Assembly: GCF_017355855.1 (NCBI RefSeq)
Contig: NZ_JAFEWD010000003.1
Location: forward strand, 496,001 to 560,000
DNA from: Pedobacter sp. SYSU D00535
Lineage (GTDB): Bacteria > Bacteroidota > Bacteroidia > Sphingobacteriales > Sphingobacteriaceae
DNA length: 64,000 nt
Direction: 5' to 3'
Made by a program: the position numbers and the translations under genes. This document shows, in pieces, positions 19,775 to 28,970 of the stretch. Position 1 is the stretch's first letter. The number at the start of each line of letters is the position of its first letter. Below the pieces are notes generated by a model. The model had not been told where the DNA came from. It worked only from the letters and a program-made list of their open reading frames with translations, and made no database searches.

Positions 19775-22700
19775 ATGCAATTATTTACTAAAGCAATTAA
19801 AACGACAGTAGTTTTGGGCATCTGTTCGTCCTTGGCTCTTTCATTGCAAGCGCAGGAGACTGATACGTCCTCAACTTCAGTCGATACTATCTCAGCTGTC
19901 ACAACTCCCGTAAGGAAAGGGCCGACTGTTTCCGGTACAATTCGAGATGCGTCGACAGGTAAACCTTTGTCCGGAATTGCGGTAAGCGTTGAAGGGTACT
20001 CTGCAGGCTTTACGAGTGATGATGGACGCTTCACCATTTCTATTCCATCTAAAGATGCGGTTATTGTTGTGAAGGCGCAGGGTTACCAGACAAAGCACCT
20101 GCCTATAAAGGGGCGTAAGGAAATTAACGCAGCCTTGCACGAAGATACTTTTGTATCCTTATATGACGCAGCATCGCTTCCCTACGCTAACAAAACCAAG
20201 AATCAAACTGCTTTTTCTATCGCAACCATTAATAACGAGGACAACTGGAGACGGATTTCGGAAAGCACAGACTCGTATCTGCAAGGACGGGTGGGCGGTC
20301 TGAACGCTATCAGGAGGTCTGGGACCCCAGGAATAGGAGCAAATTTATTTCTTCGTGGATTTAATTCCATAAATGCCACTAATCAGCCTCTTATTGTCGT
20401 TGATGGGATGATCTATGACATCAGCGACTATGGTTCTTCCATCATTGGAAACCATAATGTCAATCCTCTTGCACATTTGGAGTTGAAAGATGTCGATAAT
20501 ATAACGGTTGTTAAGGATGGTGCTTCGATGTATGGTACAAAAGGCGCGAATGGGGTAATTCTTATTACAACAGGCAGAGCCAAGGTAGAGGCGACAAATA
20601 TCGATTTTGCAGCATACGGCGGACTTAACTCGAGAGTAAACCAGTTACCTGTAATGAACTCAGGGCAATACCGAATTTATCTATCCGACGTATTAAAGAC
20701 AACTGGTTTAACAGATAACCAAATAAGTGCTCTTCCGTTCATGAACGATAACGCAGATCCAGCGATAAATCCTAACTACTACCGGTATCATTACAATACG
20801 AACTGGCAAGATCAGGTGATGAATGATGGGTACAATCAAAACTACTATTTGAAAGTCACCGGCGGGGATAATATCGCTACTTATGGATTGTCGGTAGGGT
20901 ATCTGAATAATAAAGGGTTAATCACGAATACGAGCCTTGATAGATATCATACGCGCTTCAACGCAAATCTTAATTTATCAAGTAAATTGAAAGGAACAGC
21001 GAACCTTTCCTTTACTTCCAATGAGCAAAATTTGAGGGATCAGGGACTTTCTTTCAGGACAAATCCTCTTTATCTAGGTCTTATAAAAGCCCCTATTTTA
21101 CCTCGTCAGGATGTTTCAGACTTAGGAGCTGAATCTCCAAACCTCGCGAACTACGATATTTTTAATATCAGTAATCCGGCCAGTATAACCGACGAGATGA
21201 TGGCAGTAAATCGGAATTATAGATTTTTCGGATCGTCGGGATTTACTTACCTCGCTTCTAAAAGTATCAACGTTTCTACTCTATTCGGGATTACATATGA
21301 TAAAGTAAGAGAAAATTTCTTTATCCCGGAGAGAGGCGTTGCGCCGGTAGTCGGTCAAACTGCTGTACTTCGTAACAGTTCTGGTGCGAATGTCCAGCGA
21401 TTATTCTCGATTTATAATGATACGCGTCTCTCCTACAATAAGGTGTTTAACAGCGTAAATGAGTTAAATACGAATGTGGGTGCCCGTTTTATATCTACTA
21501 ATACCGAGTCGGATGCAGGATTTGGATTCAATTCTGCTACTGATGAGTTTGTCAGTGTAGGCGAGGGAACCGCAAGCCTACGCCGCTTGGTCGGAGACCT
21601 GGGTAGGTCAAAGTGGTTGAATATGTATTTGAATGCGGACTACAAGTTGCGCAATAAGTATTTCCTATCCTTCAATTTGGCGGTCGACGGCTCTTCTCGT
21701 TTTGGAAAAGAAGCGGATGCTCTGAAGATCGCTGGAAATCCCTTTGCTGTTCTTCCTTCTCTTGGAGCAAGTTGGCTCGTTTCTTCAGAAGATTTTATGG
21801 CCGGGGCTAAATCCGTTGACGTATTCAAACTCCGTGCAAGTTATGGCTTGGTGGGTAATGACGACATTGGCAATTATACCTCCCGCCAATATTATGTTAC
21901 TCAAAGTTTACTAGGACTGCAGGGGCTTGTTCGTGGAAATATCGGAAACTCATCAATTAAATGGGAGACTGTTGAGAAGCTAAATGGGGGCGTAGACTTA
22001 GCATTCTTTAACGAAAGACTAAGCATTAGTGCAGACGTATTTAGCAACAATACCAGAGACATGCTTATCTACGAGCCAGTAACAACAGTAAGTGGGTTCA
22101 ACTTTGCCCTTACCAATAACGGAGGCATGCGAACGAATGGGCTTGAATTTGAGATAAATAGCAGACTTCTTAACAAGAAGGTGAAATGGGATTTGGGATT
22201 GAATTTGCTGACCTATAAAAACAAAATCACCTCTATCCCTGATGGCAGAATGATATCTTCCTTTGGGGGAGCAACCATCCTGTCCGAAGTAGGAAGGGCG
22301 GCCAACCTGTTCTATGGCTATCAATCCAATGGGATTTTTAGATCAGAGTCCGAAGCGGCGAGTTCCGGTTTACTAAATCGTTTGCCTGATGGAACACTTG
22401 TACCTTTCAAAGGTGGAGATGTACGATTTGTGAATGCAGTGGACACAGAGGCGGATAAGCTGGCTGGAATCCAGGTGATAGATGAGAACGATATGCAAGT
22501 TATCGGAAATCCCAACCCGGACGTAACGGGAATGTTCAGCAATCGCGTTTCGTACAAGAGATGGTCTTTTGATGCGGCTTTTTCGTTTAGTCTTGGAAAC
22601 GATATTTATAACGGAATGAGGGCACGACTAGAATCAATGGCTGGGCCTCAGAACCAGATAGCAAGCGTGGTTAATCGGTGGAGGGTAGACGGGCAAGAGA

Positions 22701-23005
22701 CAGATATGCCCCGGGCAGCCTGGGGTGATCCTTCCGCAAATTCTCGTTTCTCTGATCGATGGATAGAAAAGGGTAGTTACCTACGCTTAAGGACCGCCTC
22801 GGTTTCCTATAATTTGCCCTCAAATCAGAAAGTGTTTAAGTACGCAACGGTGTACCTGACGGCTAACAACCTATTTACTTTAACTAAATATCTAGGGTAT
22901 GATCCGGAATTTAGCGCAACTAGCAGTATTATCGGCCAGGGCGTGGATGTGGGACTAGAGCCTCAGTTTAGAACTACCCAACTTGGAGTTAAAATTGGAT
23001 TATAA
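19775..23005 (+). CDS. SusC/RagA-family TonB-dependent transporter, third copy
   Basis: A SusC-like transporter of 1076 residues from the ATG at 19775 (MQLFTKAIKTTVVLGICSSL, a clean signal peptide). An upstream in-frame ATG at 19730 overlaps the previous gene and adds no sensible leader, so it was not used. It has a CarboxypepD_reg-like domain (VSGTIRDASTGKPLSGIAVS), a plug containing FLRGFNSINATNQPLIVVDG and VVKDGASMYGTKGANGV, and a beta-barrel. It has no STN domain, and the usual VVVVGYGT-like stretch before the plug is missing, making it the most divergent of the three. The SusD partner starts 22 bp later. Confidence 0.92.
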   Translation: MQLFTKAIKTTVVLGICSSLALSLQAQETDTSSTSVDTISAVTTPVRKGPTVSGTIRDASTGKPLSGIAVSVEGYSAGFTSDDGRFTISIPSKDAVIVVKAQGYQTKHLPIKGRKEINAALHEDTFVSLYDAASLPYANKTKNQTAFSIATINNEDNWRRISESTDSYLQGRVGGLNAIRRSGTPGIGANLFLRGFNSINATNQPLIVVDGMIYDISDYGSSIIGNHNVNPLAHLELKDVDNITVVKDGASMYGTKGANGVILITTGRAKVEATNIDFAAYGGLNSRVNQLPVMNSGQYRIYLSDVLKTTGLTDNQISALPFMNDNADPAINPNYYRYHYNTNWQDQVMNDGYNQNYYLKVTGGDNIATYGLSVGYLNNKGLITNTSLDRYHTRFNANLNLSSKLKGTANLSFTSNEQNLRDQGLSFRTNPLYLGLIKAPILPRQDVSDLGAESPNLANYDIFNISNPASITDEMMAVNRNYRFFGSSGFTYLASKSINVSTLFGITYDKVRENFFIPERGVAPVVGQTAVLRNSSGANVQRLFSIYNDTRLSYNKVFNSVNELNTNVGARFISTNTESDAGFGFNSATDEFVSVGEGTASLRRLVGDLGRSKWLNMYLNADYKLRNKYFLSFNLAVDGSSRFGKEADALKIAGNPFAVLPSLGASWLVSSEDFMAGAKSVDVFKLRASYGLVGNDDIGNYTSRQYYVTQSLLGLQGLVRGNIGNSSIKWETVEKLNGGVDLAFFNERLSISADVFSNNTRDMLIYEPVTTVSGFNFALTNNGGMRTNGLEFEINSRLLNKKVKWDLGLNLLTYKNKITSIPDGRMISSFGGATILSEVGRAANLFYGYQSNGIFRSESEAASSGLLNRLPDGTLVPFKGGDVRFVNAVDTEADKLAGIQVIDENDMQVIGNPNPDVTGMFSNRVSYKRWSFDAAFSFSLGNDIYNGMRARLESMAGPQNQIASVVNRWRVDGQETDMPRAAWGDPSANSRFSDRWIEKGSYLRLRTASVSYNLPSNQKVFKYATVYLTANNLFTLTKYLGYDPEFSATSSIIGQGVDVGLEPQFRTTQLGVKIGL

Positions 23006-23027
23006 TTAGCCAGGAAAAGTTTCACAG

Positions 23028-24728
23028 ATGAAAAGAAAATACTTTAATAAGTTCACAATAGCATTAATAACGATGTTATCCTTCAGCATAACATCCTGCA
23101 AAAATGCATTTGATGTAGAGCCGGAGCATGTGTTAGACTCCGAACAAATGTATCAGAACGTGTATGATGCCGACGCAGCAATCATAGGCATATATAGTAA
23201 ATTGATGGGGGTGACGGATCGTATCCTGGTTTTGAATGAACTAAGGGCAGATCTAATGAACGTTACAATAAATGCAAACAATCACTTGCGGGAGATTAAT
23301 AACCATCAAGTCTCACTGGGGAATCCTTATGCCGACCCTCGTCCTTTCTACGATCTCATCAATAATTGCAACGATGTGCTTGCGAATTTCAAGAAAATGA
23401 GGGCGGAGAATAAATTGGATGATAACCAGTTCGTCCAACGATATTCAGATGTTGGAGCACTGCGTTCATGGCTGTACCTTCAACTCGGCATTCACTACGG
23501 TAACATTCCTTATGTAACAGTTCCTGTTGAAAGTATTGATGATCTAAAAGACCAGTCACAATATGGGCCGATCCCTTTCGATCAGCTTCTGGATTCGCTG
23601 GTTCAGTTTACCGAGGCTTTACCCTGGAAAGATCCTTATCCTACTACAGCAACATTGGGTGGTTTTGTGGATGGCTACAATACGGCGAAATTGTTTGTAA
23701 ACAAAAAATGTGTTCTTGGCGATATTCATCTTTGGAAGGGAAATTACCTTCAGGCTGCCAAGTATTATAAGGACGTAATGACTTATGCAGATGTGCTTTA
23801 TCCAACGAAGGATAGCGAGCAGTGGTACGAGACATACCGAATTGGGTCATTGACAAACCAACTTAGGAATGAACGTTGGGGTAGGATTTTTTCTGAGCCT
23901 TACGGGGAAAGAGATCAAAATCTCGAGAATATTTGGATGTTACCCTATGATAAAAACTTTTCTCCTCGCAATCCATTCATTAATCTGTTCGCATCCGGCC
24001 TAACAACATATTTGCTAAAACCCTCGACACTTGCTATCAGCAACTGGAATAATCAAGTTCGTGCAGACAATACGCCGGGAGATTGGAGAGCAGTTGGATC
24101 CGAAGGTAGGGGAGCATCTTACAGGGTTAATCCGAACGGAGATACTGTTGTTTACAAATTTGTAAGTAACTACAATTCATCTCTCCCATTTGAAACTACC
24201 GGCAAATTCATCATGTATAGAGCATCTAAATTACATTTGAGGTTCTCCGAAGCTGCCAATCGCAACGGGAGAACCAAGCTTGCTCATGCGCTTGTAAACA
24301 GCGGGATAAACTACCATTTTGATGATAATCCCAGCGGAGGAAATAATAGGAATGTGAGTAACACGCAGCAAACTTTTGACGTTCCTCCTTATGATTTTGA
24401 TGCCCGTAATGGAAACTTCCCTGTTTTCCGTAATACATGGTACCGAAACACTGGAATTAGAGGCCGGGTAAATTTAACTCGTAGAGATGCAGCTCTGGAA
24501 ACAAATATGTTAGGAATGGAAGACGCTATTATCGATGAAGCTGCACTTGAACTTGCTTTTGAAGGTAATCGGTGGGATGATTTGCTTAGGATTTCTCTCC
24601 GGAGAGGAGACATGTCTTTTCTAGCCAATAAAGTGCAAGAAAAGTTTATTAAGGCAGGCAGAGTTTCAGAAGGTGCGGCTGTAAGGGCTCGTATTCTTGC
24701 TAATCCTTACTTGCCGTTTAAATGGTAA
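23028..24728 (+). CDS. SusD/RagB-family lipoprotein, third copy
   Basis: A 566-residue SusD-like lipoprotein (lipobox SITSC, Cys24). Typical elements are DAAIIGIYSKLMG near the N-terminus, MYRASKLHLRFSEAANR, and the C-terminal DEAALELAFEGNRWDDLLRI. It pairs with the SusC encoded immediately upstream. A long perfect hairpin follows the stop codon and probably marks the end of this transcription unit or protects its mRNA. Confidence 0.94.
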   Translation: MKRKYFNKFTIALITMLSFSITSCKNAFDVEPEHVLDSEQMYQNVYDADAAIIGIYSKLMGVTDRILVLNELRADLMNVTINANNHLREINNHQVSLGNPYADPRPFYDLINNCNDVLANFKKMRAENKLDDNQFVQRYSDVGALRSWLYLQLGIHYGNIPYVTVPVESIDDLKDQSQYGPIPFDQLLDSLVQFTEALPWKDPYPTTATLGGFVDGYNTAKLFVNKKCVLGDIHLWKGNYLQAAKYYKDVMTYADVLYPTKDSEQWYETYRIGSLTNQLRNERWGRIFSEPYGERDQNLENIWMLPYDKNFSPRNPFINLFASGLTTYLLKPSTLAISNWNNQVRADNTPGDWRAVGSEGRGASYRVNPNGDTVVYKFVSNYNSSLPFETTGKFIMYRASKLHLRFSEAANRNGRTKLAHALVNSGINYHFDDNPSGGNNRNVSNTQQTFDVPPYDFDARNGNFPVFRNTWYRNTGIRGRVNLTRRDAALETNMLGMEDAIIDEAALELAFEGNRWDDLLRISLRRGDMSFLANKVQEKFIKAGRVSEGAAVRARILANPYLPFKW

Positions 24729-24739
24729 AGGTATTATTA

Positions 24740-24778
24740 TTATTGTAGGAGCTATCGTTTAGATTGCTCCTACAATAA
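24740..24778 (+). terminator. Strong stem-loop after the third SusD gene
   Basis: A perfect 13-bp inverted repeat, TTATTGTAGGAGC (24740-24752) with GCTCCTACAATAA (24766-24778), and a 13-base loop. No T run follows, so the stem may terminate weakly or stabilise the 3' end of the SusC/SusD mRNA. Confidence 0.55.
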
Positions 24779-24875
24779 CCTTATCTCAGACCTATAGCCT
24801 TTCATTTCCTAGAAACCTGGACGCTTCGCGCGAGAGTTAAGCGCATTTCGGAGTCACCACTCGAGAAAGTATGAT

Positions 24876-25937
24876 ATGAAACGTGTTCTTCAACTAGCCT
24901 TTATAATTCTCGCTATCAACCTGCTGGCTTGCAAGAAGCAGGAGCGGACTATTCAGTCAGGAACGGACATTATCCGATACCATGTGGAGCATGGCTCAAT
25001 CACCACTATTAAGGAAGACGAAAGAATTGTAGAAGTGAAAATTAACGACTTTGTCAGCCGAAAAGCATTAGCTCCGATATTTCAGCTTTCTCCGGGAGCT
25101 ATAGCAACAGTGGACGGAGTCGTTCAGAGAAGTAGTGTTAGCAAACTTGATCTGACAAAGCCCGTGAAGTATGTTATCACTGCCGAGGATGGGAAACAAG
25201 CTGAGTGGATAGTTGTCTTGAAATCCAACTCCTTCGAAATTGGATTGGGTAACGAAACGACAGAAGAGAATAGACTAGAACGAGCCTATGATTGGTACAT
25301 CCCGCAGGAATATACCGGAGAGCTATCAAAGTTTAATAGTGGTCCAGTAGTTGTTAAAATGGCCGCCTATTGGAGCAATGTCTTACATCTTGTTGATTTC
25401 GAAGAAATGAGAGCCTGGATTGATGCTTATAAGGAAAACTTAAAACCTTCGGTGCCGGCGTCCCTTCCTTTTTTTACAAGCGATCTAGGCTATTATTTAA
25501 GACATATTAGCGTGGCTCACGAGTATGTATCGATCTTAAACAATATCGATCGTCTAAAGGACTTCGTGGACGCCGGATATATCTCGATCCTACTAGTCGA
25601 TATGCAGAAAATTCCCTTTAATATTTATCCGGAGCAAAGAACCGGGAAAATTTATAAAGGGCGCGATAACACGACCGATTCACGATACGTCATCGTTAAG
25701 GGATATAAAGTGGTCGACGGAATATTGTGGTTCGAGGTCTACGATCCCTATTCAAATGGTGAAAGATATAAAGACGGAACATTGAAAGGCAAAAACCGCT
25801 ATTACTCCGCGAAATCGTTAAGCGATGCTACAGTTGATCATTGGCCCTATTGCATTGTCGTGGCCCCCAAACCCTTCCCCGTGGAAGGTGTTAACGGCCT
25901 CAATCCCCACTTTATTCGGCAACAGGCAGGAAATTAG
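24876..25937 (+). CDS. Lipoprotein with DUF5018-like domain and degenerate C39/papain-like domain
   Basis: A 353-residue lipoprotein (NLLAC, Cys19). Residues about 30-125 resemble DUF5018-type Ig-like domains (YVITAEDGKQAEWIVVLK). The C-terminal part resembles the C39/papain-like fold: NSGPVVVKMAAYW at about 154-166 matches the N-CGP helix, and RYVIVKGYK with EVYDPYSNG (about 270-295) matches the H-Y-V-V-x-G-Y and D-P strands. The expected catalytic Cys and His are Ser155 and Arg270; only Asp290 remains. A non-catalytic binding role is therefore inferred. It follows the third SusC/SusD pair after a hairpin. The fold assignment is tentative and from motifs alone. Confidence 0.55.
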   Translation: MKRVLQLAFIILAINLLACKKQERTIQSGTDIIRYHVEHGSITTIKEDERIVEVKINDFVSRKALAPIFQLSPGAIATVDGVVQRSSVSKLDLTKPVKYVITAEDGKQAEWIVVLKSNSFEIGLGNETTEENRLERAYDWYIPQEYTGELSKFNSGPVVVKMAAYWSNVLHLVDFEEMRAWIDAYKENLKPSVPASLPFFTSDLGYYLRHISVAHEYVSILNNIDRLKDFVDAGYISILLVDMQKIPFNIYPEQRTGKIYKGRDNTTDSRYVIVKGYKVVDGILWFEVYDPYSNGERYKDGTLKGKNRYYSAKSLSDATVDHWPYCIVVAPKPFPVEGVNGLNPHFIRQQAGN

Positions 25938-25982
25938 AACGCCCCCCGTAACACAAATGTTGCACCCTTCCTCCCTTCCAAA

Positions 25983-25996
25983 CAGGATACCTCAGG
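25983..25996 (+). promoter_or_regulatory. Candidate regulatory motif, copy 2
   Basis: CAGGATACCTCAGG, one base different from the copies at 9192 and 56318. It lies 180 bp upstream of the GH105 gene that opens the first enzyme block. An AT-rich stretch (TATACTTTATACTTTAG, about 26011-26027) follows and may hold the promoter. Function is inferred from recurrence. Confidence 0.38.
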
Positions 25997-26162
25997 ACAC
26001 AAACAATCCCTATACTTTATACTTTAGTAGCTCCCGAACTGGCCAATAAAAACACACAAAAAGGGAGATATACAAATATCAGTAGCCGAAAGGTAGGGGT
26101 GATCTTATCCTGAGGTGACATGGTATTAGAACTAACGAAACTAAGGGAAAAAAGCATTTCAA

Positions 26163-27548
26163 ATGATCATCTCTATCCAAAAACCTACAAGAAAGGCAAT
26201 GAGAGCACTGTTCTCTTGCGGAATAATGATTGCTGCAGCAGCACCCCTCTCTGCTCAGTATGTCACACAGAAAGGAAATGATTCAACTACTCCGCTGCAT
26301 CTTTTAAAACCCGATTATCCTACTCCCTATGGAGAGACAAAGCCGGCCGATATTAAAGTCGTGCTTGACCGGGTATACAACTATCTCGATGCGACCACTT
26401 ATGCGCAGCTGATAGACAAAGATTCAAAAGCGGAGATAAGCAATCTTAAAAAGGTAAATTCAAACACGATCTTAAAACCTGGTGACTTCCGGCTGCTGAG
26501 CTACGAATGGGGAGTTACCTACACGGGCATGCTGGAAGCCGGAGCCGCAACAGGAGATAAAAAGTATACCGACTATGCAGTAAAACGAGTAAACTTCATC
26601 GCAGATGCTGTATCCGCATTCAAGAGCTATCTAAAATCCAACCCTGGTGCAACAACTCCGGTCCGTTCTGTTTTAGATCCTCATGCCCTGGATGATGCAG
26701 GTTCTCTCTGTGCTTCGTTTATCAAGACAGCCAGGACAGGACAAGTCAAAGGCGATATTCGCCCCGTGATCGACAACTTCGTTAACTACATTATGACGAA
26801 AGAGTTCCGTCTGAAGGATGGAACCCTCGCCCGCAACCGGCCGCAGCCGAACACACTGTGGTTAGATGATTTGTACATGAGTTTGCCTGCACTCGCTCAA
26901 ATGGGTGTACTTACCGGCGATAAGAAGTATTTCGACGAGGCGGTGAAGCAGTATCAGCTGTTTACTAAGAGAATGTTCAATGAGGAGAGGGGCTTGTATA
27001 TGCACGGCTGGGTACAGGACATGAATCCGCACCCGCAGTTTCATTGGGCTCGTGCAAATGGCTGGGCAATCATGACCAAGATTGAGCTTTTGGATGCTTT
27101 GCCGGAAAATCATCCGGGTAGAGCGGAGATCCTGAATTATCTTAGAAAACACGCGGCAGGACTAGCTGCCCGTCAGCATGGAACCGGCTTTTGGCACCAA
27201 TTGCTGGATCGGAATGATTCCTACCTCGAAACTTCTGCTACTGCAATTTATGCGTATTGTATTGCCCGCGCTGTAAACAAAGGCTGGTTAGATGCGAAGG
27301 CATATGGTCCCATGGCTTTACTAGCCTGGAATGCGGTGGCTACCAAGGTGAATGCAAAAGGCCAGGTGGAAGGTACTTGTGTTGGAACCGGAATGGGCTT
27401 CGATCCAGCCTTCTACTACTACCGGCCGGTGAACAATTATGCTGCTCATGGTTACGGTCCGGTGTTACTGGCTGGCGCGGAAGTGTATCGCCTGTTACAG
27501 CAGCATCCGTTCGAAATTAACGACAGCTCGGTGCAGATGATTAAATAA
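26163..27548 (+). CDS. GH105/GH88-type unsaturated rhamnogalacturonyl hydrolase
   Basis: A 461-residue secreted (alpha/alpha)6-barrel enzyme that removes the unsaturated uronic acid left at the non-reducing end by pectin or rhamnogalacturonan lyases. The signal peptide ends near APLSAQ. Family motifs are DPHALDDAGSL (Asp177/Asp178, the likely catalytic region), WLDDLYMSLPALAQMG, HWARANGWAIM and a C-terminal NYAAHGYGPVLLAGAEVYRL. A second Met (26199) could also be the start. It is the first gene of a run of enzyme genes with short gaps and complements the PL11 lyase at 56392. A second, shorter GH105 (60287) suggests two substrate lengths or linkages. Confidence 0.9.
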   Translation: MIISIQKPTRKAMRALFSCGIMIAAAAPLSAQYVTQKGNDSTTPLHLLKPDYPTPYGETKPADIKVVLDRVYNYLDATTYAQLIDKDSKAEISNLKKVNSNTILKPGDFRLLSYEWGVTYTGMLEAGAATGDKKYTDYAVKRVNFIADAVSAFKSYLKSNPGATTPVRSVLDPHALDDAGSLCASFIKTARTGQVKGDIRPVIDNFVNYIMTKEFRLKDGTLARNRPQPNTLWLDDLYMSLPALAQMGVLTGDKKYFDEAVKQYQLFTKRMFNEERGLYMHGWVQDMNPHPQFHWARANGWAIMTKIELLDALPENHPGRAEILNYLRKHAAGLAARQHGTGFWHQLLDRNDSYLETSATAIYAYCIARAVNKGWLDAKAYGPMALLAWNAVATKVNAKGQVEGTCVGTGMGFDPAFYYYRPVNNYAAHGYGPVLLAGAEVYRLLQQHPFEINDSSVQMIK

Positions 27549-27599
27549 TTGCAGGGGCAGAAATTTAGCTACTAACAGATATTAAGATTCCTTTACAGA

Positions 27600-28904
27600 A
27601 TGATATTCAAGGGCCTCGCCATACCAGCTATCGTTGCAATCCTTTTCAGTCCGGCACTTGCTCAGGAGCTACCGAAGACGTCTTGCAGGTTTGATTTCGG
27701 ATCCGCTGATACAAAAATAGGCTACATCCCCATCACCGCCGAAACTTTTTATTCAAAGGATAAAGGATACGGTTTCCTTCCCGGGGCTTCCATTCAATCC
27801 GTAGACAGGGGCGGAGATGTATTAAAAGGAGACTTTATTACCAGCGACCAGCCATTTTATTTCACAGTTGATCTTCCTGAAGGAGATTATGATGTAAAAG
27901 TCATTCTTGGGGATAAAAAGGGAACCTCCGAGCAAACAGTAAGGGCAGAGTGCCGGAGGATGATGGTGTATAAGGAAGTGACAAAAAGCGGTCAACAAAT
28001 CGAGAAGAACTTCACGGTTCACATCCGCACGCCTCAGATAGCAGGCACCGGTCAGTCGGTTAAACTAAAGCCAAGGGAGCTTGCCTACTTCCATTGGGAT
28101 AACCAACTTACGCTCGAGTTTAACGGTATGAATCCGAAGGTGGCGGCTGTTGAGATTAAAAGGGCTGACAAGCCGATCAGACTTTTTCTTGCCGGCAACT
28201 CCACTGTAGTGGATCAGGCCTCTGAGCCGTTTGCAGCATGGGGACAAATGATGCCTGCTTTTTTTGAGCCGGGTAAGATTTCCGTAGCCAACTATGCTGA
28301 GTCGGGTGAGACCCTGAGCAATTTCAAGGGGGCAAGACGTCTGGAGAAGATTTTGAGCCAAATGCGGAAAGGAGATTACCTGTTTATTGAATTTGGGCAT
28401 AACGATCAAAAGCAAAAAGGAGAGGGGATTGGCGCCTTTACCAGCTATAAAAGAGACCTGAAATACTATATCGCGGAAGCGCGTAAAAAAGGGGGGATTC
28501 CGGTTATCGTAACCTCCATCCAGCGAAGGAACTTTAACGAAAACGGGACTATCAATGAAACGCTAGGTGACTATCCGGAGGCTTGCAGACAAACAGCCAG
28601 GGAAGAAAATGTGCCGCTGATCGATTTGAATAAGATGACTAAAGTGCTATACGAGGCTTGGGGGCCAAAAGAGTCGGAAACCGCTTTTGCTCACAATCCT
28701 CAGATAGACAATACGCACCCTAACCCGTTCGGTGCGTACCAGATGGCCAAATGCGTGATCAAGGGTATCCAGGAAAGCAAGCTGGACATCGCCAGATACA
28801 TTGTAAATTTTGATGGTTTTGATCCGGCGAAGCCGGAGAGAATTTCTGCTTTTTACTGGCCTTTAAGTCCGTCAAAATCGACGATTAAGCCAGATGGTAA
28901 TTAA
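27600..28904 (+). CDS. CE12 rhamnogalacturonan acetylesterase with N-terminal beta-sandwich domain
   Basis: A 434-residue secreted SGNH esterase that removes acetyl groups from rhamnogalacturonan so that lyases and hydrolases can act. An N-terminal beta-domain (about 25-190) precedes the catalytic domain, where GNSTV holds the nucleophile Ser201, FGHNDQK gives block III and DNTHP gives Asp370/His373. This complete triad and extra domain distinguish it from the two single-domain esterases at 58639 and 59455. The gene follows GH105 by 51 bp. Confidence 0.9.
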   Translation: MIFKGLAIPAIVAILFSPALAQELPKTSCRFDFGSADTKIGYIPITAETFYSKDKGYGFLPGASIQSVDRGGDVLKGDFITSDQPFYFTVDLPEGDYDVKVILGDKKGTSEQTVRAECRRMMVYKEVTKSGQQIEKNFTVHIRTPQIAGTGQSVKLKPRELAYFHWDNQLTLEFNGMNPKVAAVEIKRADKPIRLFLAGNSTVVDQASEPFAAWGQMMPAFFEPGKISVANYAESGETLSNFKGARRLEKILSQMRKGDYLFIEFGHNDQKQKGEGIGAFTSYKRDLKYYIAEARKKGGIPVIVTSIQRRNFNENGTINETLGDYPEACRQTAREENVPLIDLNKMTKVLYEAWGPKESETAFAHNPQIDNTHPNPFGAYQMAKCVIKGIQESKLDIARYIVNFDGFDPAKPERISAFYWPLSPSKSTIKPDGN

Positions 28905-28970
28905 CACAAATGACGCTTGGCCTTGAAAGCACCTTATTTGAATAGCTGGGCCGGTTTCTAAACTCGAAAA

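Noticed and set aside
24876-25937. Active C39 peptidase
   Set aside because: The Cys and His positions hold Ser and Arg, so catalytic activity of the usual kind is not supported.
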